A DNA stretch of 47,383 nt from Prorocentrum cordatum (lineage: Eukaryota; Sar; Dinophyceae; Prorocentrales; Prorocentraceae), in the NCBI GenBank assembly GCA_963575745.1, contig CAUYUJ010003876.1:27501-74883 (forward strand), in the 5' to 3' direction. Every line of letters begins with the position of its first letter. Position 1 is the first letter of the stretch. The position numbers were made by a program, and so were the translations under genes. Positions 19,951 through 29,430 of this stretch are shown here, in pieces. The notes under the pieces are model-generated. The model searched no databases. It saw only the letters and a program-made list of their open reading frames with translations, and was not told the origin of the DNA.

Positions 19951-20108
19951 GGGGCCCCAAGACACACAAATAAATACACACAAATAAAGATATTCCCAAT
20001 CTTTTCCTATATTTTCTCGGTTTTTGTCTTCCCCCCCCACTTCCCATATTTTCTTATATTTTCTGGGGAATCGACGATCAATTGTGTCTGTGTGTTTTTT
20101 CCTTCCTG
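19951..20108 (-). repeat. Dispersed AT-rich repeat D, copy 1
   Basis: On the plus strand it begins GGGGCCCCAAGACACACAAA, then has CCATATTTTC-type sequence and TTTTCTGGGGAATCGACGAT, and ends in GTGTGTTTTTTCCTTCCTGA. Five copies exist in the window, all in this orientation. No clear TIR. Confidence 0.8.
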
Positions 20109-20770
20109 AAAATGCTCGAACAAGGCTCGACCTGAGCAGTGTTTTCCGTGCTCGTTTTGTTTTCGTTTCTCCTCGTTCTGTCTTCGTTCCGCCTCTGTTG
20201 CAACACGAATTCACAGACGGAAGCGGTCCACGAGATCGCCAAAATACCGTTTGGGTCGAGCCCTGTGCTCGAATTGCGCTAGAAGCTCGACCACAGGAAA
20301 CCCTCCACAAGGGATCCAACCCTGAGACCCCAGGATGTCCATTGGTTTTATGCATGGGGACGTCACGTTTTCCATCCTAGAACCATCGAAATCCAAGAAA
20401 CCCAGGGCACCCTGGAGGCAGGCAGGGTGCTTCTTGGCATGGGCTTCCTCTGTATCAAAACAGCTATGCTCTCAGAACACCGGCCCGATGTATCAAAATC
20501 GTATCGTCCCAGCTGGACATGTTCCGAGAATGTGCCGTGCAAACTCCCAACGGTCCTTGGAACGTTCTTCGGTAGTCCTATACAGTCGGGGGCTTGACCT
20601 AAGGAACCCTAAATAAGGAACGAGGCCCCTTTTTTACCTAACAGCTCTTGCTGATAGGTTTCTAGTGGTCTCAAAAGAGAGCATCATGACTCCTCAGGGG
20701 GGTCTGGGCGGGACCCGGGAGCTGCCGCCGAAGCCGAAATCGCTTGGGACATCCTCGCAAAATCGCTCTT
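20109..20770. other. Intronic, no gene recognised
   Basis: Lower-GC unique-looking sequence with short frames on both strands and no domain I can name. Confidence 0.45.
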
Positions 20771-20777
20771 GGTGCTC

Positions 20778-21102
20778 CCAGAACTCCATTCCCGGGCCAC
20801 ATTTTGGATGCCCGGAGCCAACTGTAGGCCACTTCGTGCTCTTCGACTTCCCAGAACTCCATTCCCGGGCCACATTTTGGATGCCCGGAGCCAACTGTAG
20901 GCCACTTCGTGCTCTTCGATTTCCCAGAACTCCATTCCCGGGCCACATTTTGGATGCCCGGAGCCAACTGTAGGCCACTTCGTGTCTTCAAGTTCCCAGA
21001 ACTCCATTCCTGGGCATGATTTTGAATGCCCGGAGCCAACTGTAGGCCACTTCGTGTTCTTCTAGTTCCCAGAACTCCATTCCTGGGCCACATTTTGAAT
21101 GC
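20778..21102. repeat. Tandem array, 72-73 bp unit, 4.5 copies
   Basis: Unit: CCAGAACTCCATTCCCGGGC, CACATTTTGGATGCCCGGAG, CCAACTGTAGGCCACTTCGT, GTTCTTC. Starts near 20778, 20852, 20925, 20996 and 21067. The last copy runs into the GAGGCT repeats. Confidence 0.95.
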
Positions 21103-21436
21103 TGAGGCAGGCTGATGCTGCGGCCGAGGCAGGCTGAGGCTGAGGCAGGCTGAGGCTGAGGCCGAGGCTGAAGGCAGACTGAGGCTGAGGCTGAAGCAGA
21201 CTGAGGCTGAGGCTGAGGCAGGCTGAGGCTGAGGCTGAAGCAGGCTGATGCTGAGGCAGGCTGAGGCTGAGGCTGAGGCTGATGCAGGCTGAGGCTGAGG
21301 CAGGCTGAGGCTGAGGCCGAGGCTGAAGGCAGACTGAGGCTGAGGCTGAAGCAGGCTGAGGCTGAGGCTGAGGCAGGCTGAGGCTGAGGCAGGCTGAGGC
21401 TGAGGCTGAGGCAGGCTGAGGCTGAGGCTGTGACTG
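21103..21436. repeat. (GAGGCT)n / GAGGCAGGCT minisatellite
   Basis: About 330 bp of GAGGCTGAGGCAGGCT with GATGCT and GAAGCA variants. CAX A-B intron. Confidence 0.95.
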
Positions 21437-22042
21437 CGACTGCCGTTGCCGCTGCGACTGTCATCGCGAATGCGACTACGACTGCGAGAACAGCAGAATT
21501 CTACAACTGGATTTTCATCTGAATCTTAAGGGAAATGCTTTCAGATATGCTTCTACACATCGCTGTTAGGTTGCTTTGCCGGGATAATTCCATAAGTTGA
21601 ACTTCGATTTCTGGTCGAAAACCTAAGGACAACCTGAGGCAAGCTGTGAAACACTCAAGGAACGCGGAGCCCCTCCCCAACGAAAAGGGTTTCTTCTTCA
21701 GAGCCCCGACTGTAGGCAAGTCAGGGCGCTTCGCCACCGCCTGGTTGTAGGTGGCCAAGGGGTCTGAGCTTGGTGGGCCCCGAGACAGTCGTCAAGATGG
21801 GGGGGGGCAAAGACAACGCCGCTCAAGATCAGTCCCCGGACCCTTCCAGGGGCCCATCTGGTGTGGTTTTTCCTACCAGATCCGTTTTCGACAAGCCTGG
21901 GGTCCGACAGTGGCCCCCAAATCCAGAAACAAACGAAAAGCTTCAACCCAGAAGCTCCAACCTCGCCCACCCTTCTTGCTGGTCGGAACCCACCATGCTG
22001 GGCCACCTCAGACTCCCAGCCGGCTCCAACTCTTGGCAGCAC
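21437..22042. other. Start of CAX A-B intron; unexplained minus-strand frame
   Basis: The minus-strand frame 21758-21501 (85 codons; contains SAFLECFTACLRLSLGFRPE and IEVQLMELSRQSNLTAMC) looks more protein-like than most frames here and has moderate GC. I recognise no family. It could be a gene fragment or chance. Confidence 0.35.
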
Positions 22043-22753
22043 CCGCAGGGTGGTCTGCGTCCTCGTCTGGGCCGTGCGCGCTCGCGCGCGGCAGGTCGTC
22101 CGGCCCCGCCGAGGGGGGCGCCTCGGCGTCCGCCAGGCGGTCGGTGCTCTTCGGGTCGTCGCCGTCGTCGTCCTCGAACATCTCCACGTGGGTGCGCAGC
22201 TGGAAAACCAGGTACGCGACGTAGCCCACGCTGACGAAGACGGCGCTGGCGCGCGAGACGCCCACGGAGGCTCCCTCCGGCCTGCCGAGGGAGAACACCG
22301 TCGGGAACGAGAACGACATCACCCCAACCAGCAACATCGTGATGTTGATCAGCGCCGCGGCCCCCGAGAACCTCTGCTCCGGCTTCACCAGCCCGCCGGC
22401 GAAGAAGGACATGCCGAGGACGAGGAGAAGGTTCGACAGGATGGACCCGAGGAGGCTGCTCTTCACGATGTCGAGGAGCCCGCTGTTTATCGCGTTGACC
22501 GTGATGATCATCTCTACGGCGTTGCCGAAAGTGGCGTTGAGGAGCCCCCCCGTAGCCTGGCCCAGGTTCTCGGCTAGGTGCTCCGTGGCGTCCCCCAGCA
22601 GCTTCGCCAGGGGCACCAGCGCCAGGAAGCAGAGCCAGAACGTCGGGCACCTGGGCCAGCCCTGGTGCTCCCCCGCGAGCCCGAACGGGCCGGCGACGAG
22701 CAGCAGATTGATCGGGTCGCACAGCATGTCCCGCAGGATGTGGGCGCTCGTGG
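22043..22753 (-). CDS. CAX: CAX exon A: N-terminal half of the cation/proton antiporter
   Basis: The largest host exon. Minus-strand translation starts TSAHILRDMLCDPINLLLVA and covers about 237 residues. It includes LALVPLAKLLGDATEHLA, the first cation-binding repeat LLNATFGNAVEMIITVNA (GNAVE at exon residues 76-80), SLLGSILSNLLLVLGMSFFA, a fifth helix (ITMLLVGVMSFSF) and a sixth (VSVGYVAYLVFQLRTH), then an acidic loop (EDDDGDD). All are standard CAX features in standard order. The acceptor chosen is CAG at 22756-22754; CATGAG at 22773-22768 is an alternative that would add five residues. The donor is GT at 22042-22041, phase 1. The open frame continues upstream into repeat D2, which I do not count as coding. 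CAX proteins usually sit in vacuolar-type membranes and remove Ca2+ from the cytosol using a proton gradient. Confidence 0.93.
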
Positions 22754-22774
22754 CTGAGCGGCCGTACCTCATGA

Positions 22775-22936
22775 GGGGGCCCAGGGACACACACAGATAA
22801 ATGCACACAGATCCTAGGATTCCGGATCTTTTTTTCATGTTGTTAGGATTTTCGTCTTCCCCCCCACTTCCCACATTTTCCATATTTTCTGCGGAAGCGA
22901 AGATCATCTGTGTCTGTGTGGTTTTTCCCCTCCTGA
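22775..22936 (-). repeat. Dispersed AT-rich repeat D, copy 2, abutting CAX exon A
   Basis: Begins GGGGGCCCAGGGACACACAC (plus strand) and ends TGGTTTTTCCCCTCCTGACC. It lies about 20 bp upstream of the exon A acceptor in gene sense, so the intron before exon A ends in this repeat. In gene sense it starts GGTCAGGAGGGGAAAA. Confidence 0.8.
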
Positions 22937-24559
22937 CCTCACAGCAATCGTGCTCCTCTTGATCGCGGGGACCAGCGCCAGTGCAGGCAGGGTCCGCTGG
23001 CTCCTGGCCGCGCGCCCGAGCGTGGGGAGGCTCTGGCGCCTCGGCACGGCACTCTGCACCAAGAGCGAAGAGGCCCGCAAGGGCTCCGAGAAACCCCGGG
23101 CAAAATCCCCCGATCCGCCCGCGTCTCTCGAAGAACGAACAGCTACACGAGCACAAACCACGCCCGTCGAGCAGGGACCGGCCGTCCCAGCATCTCTCTG
23201 TAGGCTGGCCGCGAACGGCTCCCAGAACCCGATCAGGTTCTGAGAGTCAGAGCAGTGTTCTGAGAACATCGAGCCGATGGATTGAAACAAGACGGTCCCA
23301 GCCAGAAAATGTTCTTAGAACATCTGTCGCCACGCCGTTTGTTCTCGACGAGCCCAGGTGGACGACGCCGACAGCACGGCAAACCCACGGCAAGCCCTGC
23401 GCCCCGTGCCCAAGGAGACGCAGCCGGCGCCGCGGCTAACCCCACGGCACGCCCTGCGCCCGAGGCGGCGTCTGCCCTGGCGGCCGAGGCGCCCTCCCCA
23501 ACACGCAAGGCCGCGCGTCGGAACAAACGGCGCGGCGACACCTCGTGCAACCCCCGAGAGGTCCTCAGAACAGTCCCTGGTGGGCCCGCAGGCAAGCCGG
23601 AGCGCCTCGCCGCTGCTTGCGGTGGCCCTGCGCGGACTCCTTTGGGCTCGGCGCTGCCCCCCCCCCCCCCGCGCCCCCGGTGCGCGAGTTGCGCGGCACA
23701 GGGGGGGCGGAGCGCCGCAAGCGCCGACCGATGCACTCCGCGCGGGCCCCCGCAGGTGTTTGTGCCCCTCTGCCGTGCTTTTTGCTCTTCGAAGTGGGCG
23801 CCTCCAGGCCTCCTGGCTGGAGCCGGGTGCCGTCGCCGCGCTCTGCCAGACGGCCCCGCCCTGTGAGGAGGCCAGCACTGCGCCCGCGCCGATCCTGGCC
23901 AGGCCGCCCACCCTGGGCCCAGGATCGGTGCACGTGACGCCCTCCTGGCCTGGCCAGGGAGGCCTGGGCCCAGGAAGGACCTGGCCAGGATCGGCGCACG
24001 CCCGTCGTCGGGCTGCCCCGACCCACACCTCCGAGCCGAAGCCGGGCGTCGCCGTCCCGCTCTGCCAGGCGGCTCCGCCCGGGCCCTTCCGCGGCGCGAC
24101 CGCGCCCTCGGCGCCGAGCCTCGGCGCCGAGCCTGCCGCGAGCAGCAGGGTCATCTGTGGGATCGGGGTCCAGCACGGGCCTGGAGTGGGCGGCGCCTGC
24201 CTTGAGGCTCTCAGAGTGGCTGCCGCGCGGGGCCGCGGAGGACGACGGCGACGGCCGCTGGCCGCAAGTGACCACGACAGGCGCGTGCGATTAGACCGCG
24301 CAGGGTTCGCTTGGGACCGGTGTGCTTTGAAAGCGGCCGAAGGCCCCCCAGAACCCGTCGAAAACCCTCCCAAAGGGTTTCTGGGAGGCTTTTCGGAGGG
24401 TTTCGGAACGGTTCTTGTCGTTCGGGGAGGAAGCCAGTCCCAGCGAACCCTGGGCTTTCTCAACACACGACAGGACATCTTGCCATCATGTATCTAGGGG
24501 CACATCTGTCGTCGAGCTTTGACTGCTTTGCGCTCCCTGAGGTGCCCCCAAGGCTCCAG
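22937..24559. other. No gene recognised; GC-rich, with a 120-bp palindrome
   Basis: Frames of over 370 codons on both strands (about 23315-24497) overlap completely and have Arg/Pro/Ala-rich GC-biased sequence without domains, so I reject them. GCCGCGCTCTGCCAGACGGC (23844-23863) and GCCGTCCCGCTCTGCCAGGC (24052-24071) suggest a degenerate direct duplication. The missing CAX N-terminal exon might lie here or further right but was not recognised. Confidence 0.45.
23878..24000. repeat. Imperfect palindrome with CCTGGCCAGG arms
   Basis: GCGCCGATCCTGGCCAGGCC at the left is matched by CCTGGCCAGGATCGGCGC at the right; TGGGCCCAGG occurs in both arms. The centre lies near CACGTGACGCC (23931-23941). 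Confidence 0.7.
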
Positions 24560-24905
24560 TGGGCCCACCAGGACTCGGAGAAGGCTTCGGAAGCTTCCCT
24601 CCGACGACAGAGACGGCTTCTCAGAAGGCGGGAAGGGGGGCTTCTGAAATTTGAAAGGAAACATCGTTATAACCATTGTCTTTTGGAGCTCCGCGCGGAT
24701 TTCTTGGATCTGCGGTGGACCCCCCTCCCTGATGCGCGGAGCGCGCCAGCAGCGGCGCCGGAGGCGCTGCCGGAAGGGCCCCATCGCCGATCCAAGAGAT
24801 CCACGCGGAGCTCCGAGAGTTTATGTTGATGCCGCTTTTGTGCTTCGAGAGAAACCCCGACGCCTTCTGAGAAGGCCTGCCCCCTCTCAGATTGCCGCCC
24901 CTCGC
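24560..24905. mobile_element. Family B-like element split by an inserted element I
   Basis: CGGCTTCTCAGAAGGCGGGA and GGGGCTTCTGAAATTTG lie to the left, and CGCCTTCTGAGAAGGCCTGC lies to the right, with element I (24654-24822) between them. CTCGCCGCCGAAG-type B ends follow near 24915. Confidence 0.55.
24654..24822. mobile_element. TIR element I, copy 1
   Basis: Left TTTTGGAGCTCCGCGCGGAT and TTCTTGGATC; right GATCCAAGAGATCCACGCGG and AGCTCCGAGAG, inverted. Related left halves occur at 25709-25775 and 29731-29795. About 170 bp, non-coding. Confidence 0.7.
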
Positions 24906-25227
24906 CCTCCCGGGCTCGCCGCCGAAGCTCGGGCCGGGCGAAAGGAGGGGGGGATAGCAAAGGGGGGCTTTGAGAATCGGCTCACGTAGCTGATTTCCCC
25001 GGCGCCTCCCAGCGCCGGGAGGCGCCCACGCATCGAGGAATGGGCCCCTCGGTGGGGCCGAAACCAGCTGCATGCAGCAAATCTCGCACCCCCCCCTTTC
25101 CCCATCTTCCCCCCTTTCTTCCGGCCCGACCCTCGCCCTCACGGGCTCGCCGCCGAAGCGCTGCGGTCGGCTTCCGGCCGGGCCTTGGGCCCCGGCAGGG
25201 GCCCCCAAACCTTGTTCCCCACCCTTG
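24906..25227. other. No gene recognised
   Basis: Two CTCGCCGCCGAAG ends of family B type at about 24916 and 25148, each preceded by CCCTCGCCCTC(A/C)CGGG. Otherwise GC-rich sequence without a domain. Confidence 0.45.
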
Positions 25228-25432
25228 GACGCCCGAAATGGGTACGGAAAGAATGGGTACAATGCCCAGCAGCAGTTCCTGTCCATTCTGAACAGGACTC
25301 GCTGTCGGTGTCGCCGCGGCCTGTGTCCATTTGAGACAGAAGGCCGCCTGCCCAACAGCGGCCGCTGTTGGTTTGGGACAACATTTGTTGTTGGGCATTG
25401 TACCGATTGTTTCCGTGCCCATTTCGGGCGTC
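25228..25432. mobile_element. TIR element K, 205 bp, about 45-bp near-perfect TIRs
   Basis: Left GACGCCCGAAATGGGTACGG then AAAGAATGGGTACAATGCCC. Right GGGCATTGTACCGATTGTTT then CCGTGCCCATTTCGGGCGTC. Only three or so mismatches in the arms. The interior repeats AACAGCGGCCGCTGTT-like palindromes. Single copy in the window and no clear target-site duplication. Confidence 0.8.
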
Positions 25433-26186
25433 TGCCACCGCTCCCGACTCTGCGGAGGGAGCGCCGGCGTCGGGAGCGTAGGGCAGGTTCGGGCGGCGTC
25501 GGCGCGCGCAGAGGTTTCTGAAGCCACGTCGATATCGTTCCGCCTTGAATCGATCGCGGCCCTGGTCGTTCCAGGTTGGATTCCGTCGGGTCCAGTGGCG
25601 TCACCGTGTCCCTCGGTGCTTGAATCCAACCTTGAACACCTTCGCCAGCGTCGCTGGCGCGCCATCGCCGCATGAAGCTACCGCATGCGCGCGCGCCTGC
25701 CCATAGAGGAACAAACATAAGACACGTAAACATCAGCTTTTGGAGGTCCGCGCAGCTTTCTCGGGTCGGCGCGGCCGCGTATCGAGGAAGATGTGTGGAG
25801 GCCAGGCTGAAGCCACCTGCGCGCAACAATTTTCGTCCCCCCCTTCTTCCCCTTCTTGTCTGCGGCAATACACATTCAACACAGCCTACCGCAGCCGGGC
25901 ACGCGACCGTCGAACGGCATGGATTCGATGCCCTCTGAGGTTACTCTCTGTGCTCATGGGCGTTTCTAAACTCATCTGTATTCTTCTTCTCGGAACCTTG
26001 CTCAAACATTCTACGCTCGCCACCTCCTCTTTCTCTTCCTCCTCTTCTACGCTTCCCTCCTCCTCCTCCTCCTCCTCCTCCTCCTCGTCAATTATCAATC
26101 CTCCCTCCTCCTCGATCCTCGATTTCCTGGAGGAGGCTTGGGCAGTGCCCCCCAAACACTCGAGCTGGATCCAGCCGTGGCGACGA
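25433..26186. other. No gene; hairpins, element I fragment, CTC tract
   Basis: CTCCCGACTCTGCGGAGGGA with CGTCGGGAG (25441-25485) is a hairpin. TTGAATCGATC and TTGAATCCAACCTTGAACAC form loose repeats at 25543-25640. The element I left half is at 25709-25775. (CTC)n lies at 26024-26115. Confidence 0.5.
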
Positions 26187-26221
26187 GGAGCCCCCCCTCT
26201 AGACTCTAGAGGGGGGGCTCC
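26187..26221. repeat. Perfect 35-bp palindrome, 17-bp arms
   Basis: The left arm GGAGCCCCCCCTCTAGA is followed by one C and then its exact reverse complement. The CTCTAGAGTCTAGAG sequence immediately after (26221-26235) extends the XbaI-like palindromic pattern. Confidence 0.85.
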
Positions 26222-26390
26222 TCTAGAGTCTAGAGGTCTGAAAAAGGCCCAAACACTCCGAACGCCTCGACTTCCCATGATCTTCGAGGCCGAACGTGGC
26301 TCAGGTCCCTCCCTCCCCAAAGGCCTACGTGACTAGAGAAGAGTGCGTGGCTGGCGGAGCCGAACCCCTTTGGCGGCGCGCACAAGGGGA

Positions 26391-26700
26391 AGGAGGAGGA
26401 GGAGGAGGAGGAGGAGGAGGAGGAGGAGGAGGAGGAGGAGGAGCAGGAGGAGGAGGAGCAGGAGGAGCAGGAGGAGCAGGAGGAGGAGGAGGAGGAGGAG
26501 GAGGAGGAGGAGGAGGAGGAGGAGGAGAAGGTGGAGGGAGGGAGGAGGAGGAGGAGGAGAAGGAGGAGGAGGAGAGGAGGAGGGGGAGGAGCAGGAGGAG
26601 CAGGAGGAGCAGGAGGAGGAGGAGGAGGAGGAGGAGGAGGAGAGGAGGAGGAGGAGGAGGAGGAGGAGGAGGAGGAGGAGGAGGGGGCGGAGGAGGGGGA
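26391..26700. repeat. (GGA)n microsatellite with GCAGGA variants
   Basis: About 310 bp of GGA repeats. Related GGCGGCGCGC(A/G)CAA sequences flank it on both sides (26372 and 26729), as also at 29432, which suggests the tract expanded inside a family B-like element. Confidence 0.9.
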
Positions 26701-26885
26701 GGAGGCCCACTTCCCCGAGCCCCCTTGTGCGGCGCGCGCAAAGGGATGGCGTGAGGGGGAAGGGGGGGCACTCGAAGGAGGCGGGGTCTTCTTGGAAGAC
26801 GAGAGCCTTCGGAGAAGGACCGGACGCTTCTGCGAAGGCTTCTCAGAAGCAACGGGGGGCCTCCAAGAAGATCCCTGCGGCAGGC

Positions 26886-27059
26886 TCGTGCCGTGACGAC
26901 CCCGACGGTGGTTCTTGACACCGCGGGGATCGTTCAACCTTGAACGATCGGCCGTTTCCGAAACGTCAAATTGTTCAACATGGACCGATTCTGGGTCCCA
27001 GGTGGCGTTCAAAATTAAGCGCCGGCGGCAGGGTCGCCACCGGTCGACACGACGCGAAC
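26886..27059. mobile_element. TIR element H, copy 2
   Basis: Left CTCGTGCCGTGACGACCCCG, right CCACCGGTCGACACGACGCG (inverted). The shared interior has ACACCGCGGGGATCGTTCAA and GATTCTGGGTCCCAGG. Same orientation as copy 1. A CTTCTCAGAAG tract of family B type precedes it (26800-26850). Confidence 0.75.
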
Positions 27060-27462
27060 CTACCCTACCCTCTCAGAAGCCCCCCGTGCCTCCTTAGAAA
27101 GCACCCCCGACTCGCGTCACCCCCTTGTACCGTGCTCGCCGCCATCCCCGCCCTTTCGCCTGCAGCGCGACGGGGTCATAAGGATGCACGGTGAGGATGC
27201 ATCGACCTAGGACGCACAAGTTGGGGCCTTCCCAGCGACCGCGGCAGACGACAATTGCTGCGGATGGGCCGAAGACTCACAGATGCAAGGGTGCCCTGGG
27301 AAGGCTGCAGTGAGGCTGACAAAGTGAAAGTTGGAAGCTCCACGAGAGTGAGAGTGGCCAGGGCTGGATGCACGAATGAGAGGGCGGCCGTGGAAAAAGC
27401 TCCTCCTCATCTCGGTCACCCGACTTCGCGCCTCACGCCCCGCGATGCGCAAAGCTACCTGC
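27060..27462. other. No gene recognised
   Basis: GATGCAAGGGTGCCCTGGGA with AGGCTGC (27282-27310) resembles GATGCAAGTGTACCCTTGGG with AAGGTTGC at 28378-28405, another weak dispersed repeat. No coding similarity. Confidence 0.45.
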
Positions 27463-27616
27463 AAGTCGGGCATGACCTCCTGCAGGCAGATCATGGACGA
27501 AAGAGGACAGCAATCAGAGAACGCATCCAAGCATAGCCACCGCCGAAACATCGGCCCCAGACGATTTTGTTTTGACTCTGCCTGCATGTGTCCCCCTGTG
27601 GAGGGGCCTGCCCGAC
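27463..27616. mobile_element. TIR element A, copy 3
   Basis: Left AAGTCGGGCATGACCTCCTG then CAGGCAGATCATGGACGAAA. Right TGTGGAGGGGCCTGCCCGAC. GCAA at 27461-27464 and 27617-27620 may be a 4-bp target-site duplication if the ends are GTCGGGC and GCCCGAC. Confidence 0.75.
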
Positions 27617-27946
27617 GCAAAGTGCCCTTCGCCCCTTCGCGCCGCGGGCCCCGGAGGGGGGCGCCCGCGCAGACCCGAGGGCCGCGAGGCGTGGCGCTCG
27701 GCGAGAAGCTTCGCGCCGCCGCGGGTCACCCACGCACACCGGAGCTTCACGGCTGCAGCCTGAGACAGCGTGCTCCGAGTCCCACCAGCCCTCTGGGCGT
27801 CGGTGGCTTAGGGAGTTCCCTCTTCCACCCCTCCTTCTTCCCCTTCGGGGAGGGGTTTACCCCTCCCCCCTGGACCTGGACAGGGGGTTCCGCGAGGTGT
27901 CGGAGCGTCCAAGACAACGTACTCCAAGTTGCTTGATAAGCTCAAG
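27617..27946. other. No gene recognised
   Basis: GC-rich sequence (GCCCCGGAGGGGGGCGC palindrome near 27650). Overlapping frames on both strands have no domain. Confidence 0.4.
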
Positions 27947-28089
27947 GCGGGCGTGTCATTCTACTTGTACAGGAGGAGTATCCAAAAATAGTCAACAAAT
28001 AGACTGGGGACGATTCTTCTACAATCTTTGACTATTTTCGAGTATTTCTTGTAACGTCCAAAATAAGCCTGTAGGAGGACATGCCCGAT
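27947..28089. mobile_element. TIR element A, copy 4
   Basis: Left GGCGGGCGTGTCATTCTACT, right CCTGTAGGAGGACATGCCCG. The interior AATAGTCAACAAATAGACTG and TTTGACTATTTTCGAGTATT matches the family's AGACTATTTTTTGACTATTT block. Confidence 0.75.
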
Positions 28090-28516
28090 CTAATAATAAG
28101 CGTCGGGGGGGGCGTTATCCCCGCCGACAGCCTCACACCGACCCCCGTCGCGGGCAGCCACCGCGCGCCGAAGGCGCTCCGAACCCCGTCGCGGCGCGAC
28201 GACGAGGCGAGGTTGACCCCCGTCGTCCCCCCCACGCTTATTGAGAAACCCAGAGTGCAGTCAACCCGTAGAGTGAGGATGCGCGATAAGGGTGCAAGGG
28301 CCTTGGAGGCCCACTTCGAAGCTTTTCAAGCGGGACGCAGCCAGCGAAAGTGGCCGTGGATGGACCGCGGAGGCAAGGATGCAAGTGTACCCTTGGGAAG
28401 GTTGCCCATCCTTACTATGCGGGATGACTGTACTCTGCAAGCTCATTTTTTAACTCACGGTCCTAGTCTGGAAACTCTAAACAATGTGTGGACTTGAAGA
28501 TGCACAACGCACACTA
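28090..28516. other. No gene recognised
   Basis: CGTCGGGGGGGGCGTTATCC and CCCCCCCCACGCTTATT flank about 150 bp (28100-28242) as a loose inverted pair, perhaps another worn TIR element. No coding similarity. Confidence 0.45.
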
Positions 28517-28744
28517 GAGGCCTCCTGGGTGGGGTCGGAGTGACTGGGGTCGGAGCATCGCGCCGCATGGCCGATGCATCGGTGCTGCACCGCCGATGCA
28601 TTGCCGATGCATCGGCGCCGTCGGCGTTGCATCGGCGCCGTCGGCGTGGAGGAAATCGGGCTCCACATCGAGCCGCATCGCCGATGCCTCGGCGATGCGG
28701 TGCGATCCTCCGACCCCGTCCACTCCGACCCCATCTAGGAGGCC
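28517..28744. mobile_element. TIR element F, copy 3
   Basis: GAGGCCTCCTGGGTGGGGTC at the left and GACCCCATCTAGGAGGCC at the right. Inner arms GATGCGGTGCGATCCTCCGA versus GGTCGGAGCATCGCGCCGCA. The centre is GATGCATCGGCG repeats. Confidence 0.8.
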
Positions 28745-28799
28745 CAGACCAACGGGGCCCGCCTCCGCGCCTCCAAGGAGATGGCCGGCGGGCCGCTCA

Positions 28800-29102
28800 G
28801 CGGCGGGGAGGAGGAGGAGGGGGAGGAGGAGGAGGAGGAGGAGGGGGAGGAGGAGAAGGAGGAGGAGGAGGAGGAGGAGGAGGGAGGGGGAGGAGGGAGG
28901 AGGAGGAGGAGGAGGAGGAGGAGGAGGAGGAGGAGAGGAGGAGAGGAGGAGGAGGGAGAGGAGGAGGAGGAGGAGGAGGAGGAGGAGGAGGAGGAGGAGG
29001 AGGAGGAGGAGAGGTGGAGGAGGAGGAGGAGGAGGAGGAGGAGGAGGAGGAGGAGGAGAAGGTGGAGGAGGAGGAGGAGGAGGAGGAGGAGGAGGAGGAG
29101 GA
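28800..29102. repeat. (GGA)n microsatellite
   Basis: About 300 bp of GGA with GAGGGA and GGTGGA variants. Confidence 0.95.
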
Positions 29103-29430
29103 AAACCCGAGGGCCCGCCCCCGCGCCGCCTCTCGCCCGCCCGGGCGCCTCCGACCCCGCCGGCCCCCTGGCGCCGCCCGCGCCCGCGCCGGCGTCTGGG
29201 CCGGAGCACGGGCGGCGGCGCGCGGCCACCTCGCGCCGGCGCTGGGCGGCGCGCAGGAGGGGGTTATGGACAAGGACGAGGGCGACGACGAGGACGAAGA
29301 GTAGTAGGAGCAGGGCGAGGAGGGCGAGGACGAGGAGGACGAGGACGAGGACGTGGACGACGAGGACGAGGACGAGGGCGAGGACGTGGACGACGAGGAC
29401 GAGGACGAGGACGATCCCGAGCGCGGGTTG
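29103..29430. repeat. GC-rich spacer and (GACGAG)n tract
   Basis: GAC/GAG codon-like repeats at 29266-29415 give Asp/Glu-rich frames. These are treated as microsatellite, not coding. Confidence 0.7.

Noticed and set aside
22754-23156. N-terminal extension of the CAX open frame up to an ATG at 23156
   Set aside because: The extension runs through dispersed repeat D2 (22775-22936) and GC-rich sequence without CAX similarity, so the frame is probably open by chance and exon A starts at an acceptor.
23315-24497. Overlapping 380-codon frames on opposite strands
   Set aside because: Both are Arg/Ala/Pro-rich GC artefacts with no domain, and they occupy the same bases in opposite directions.
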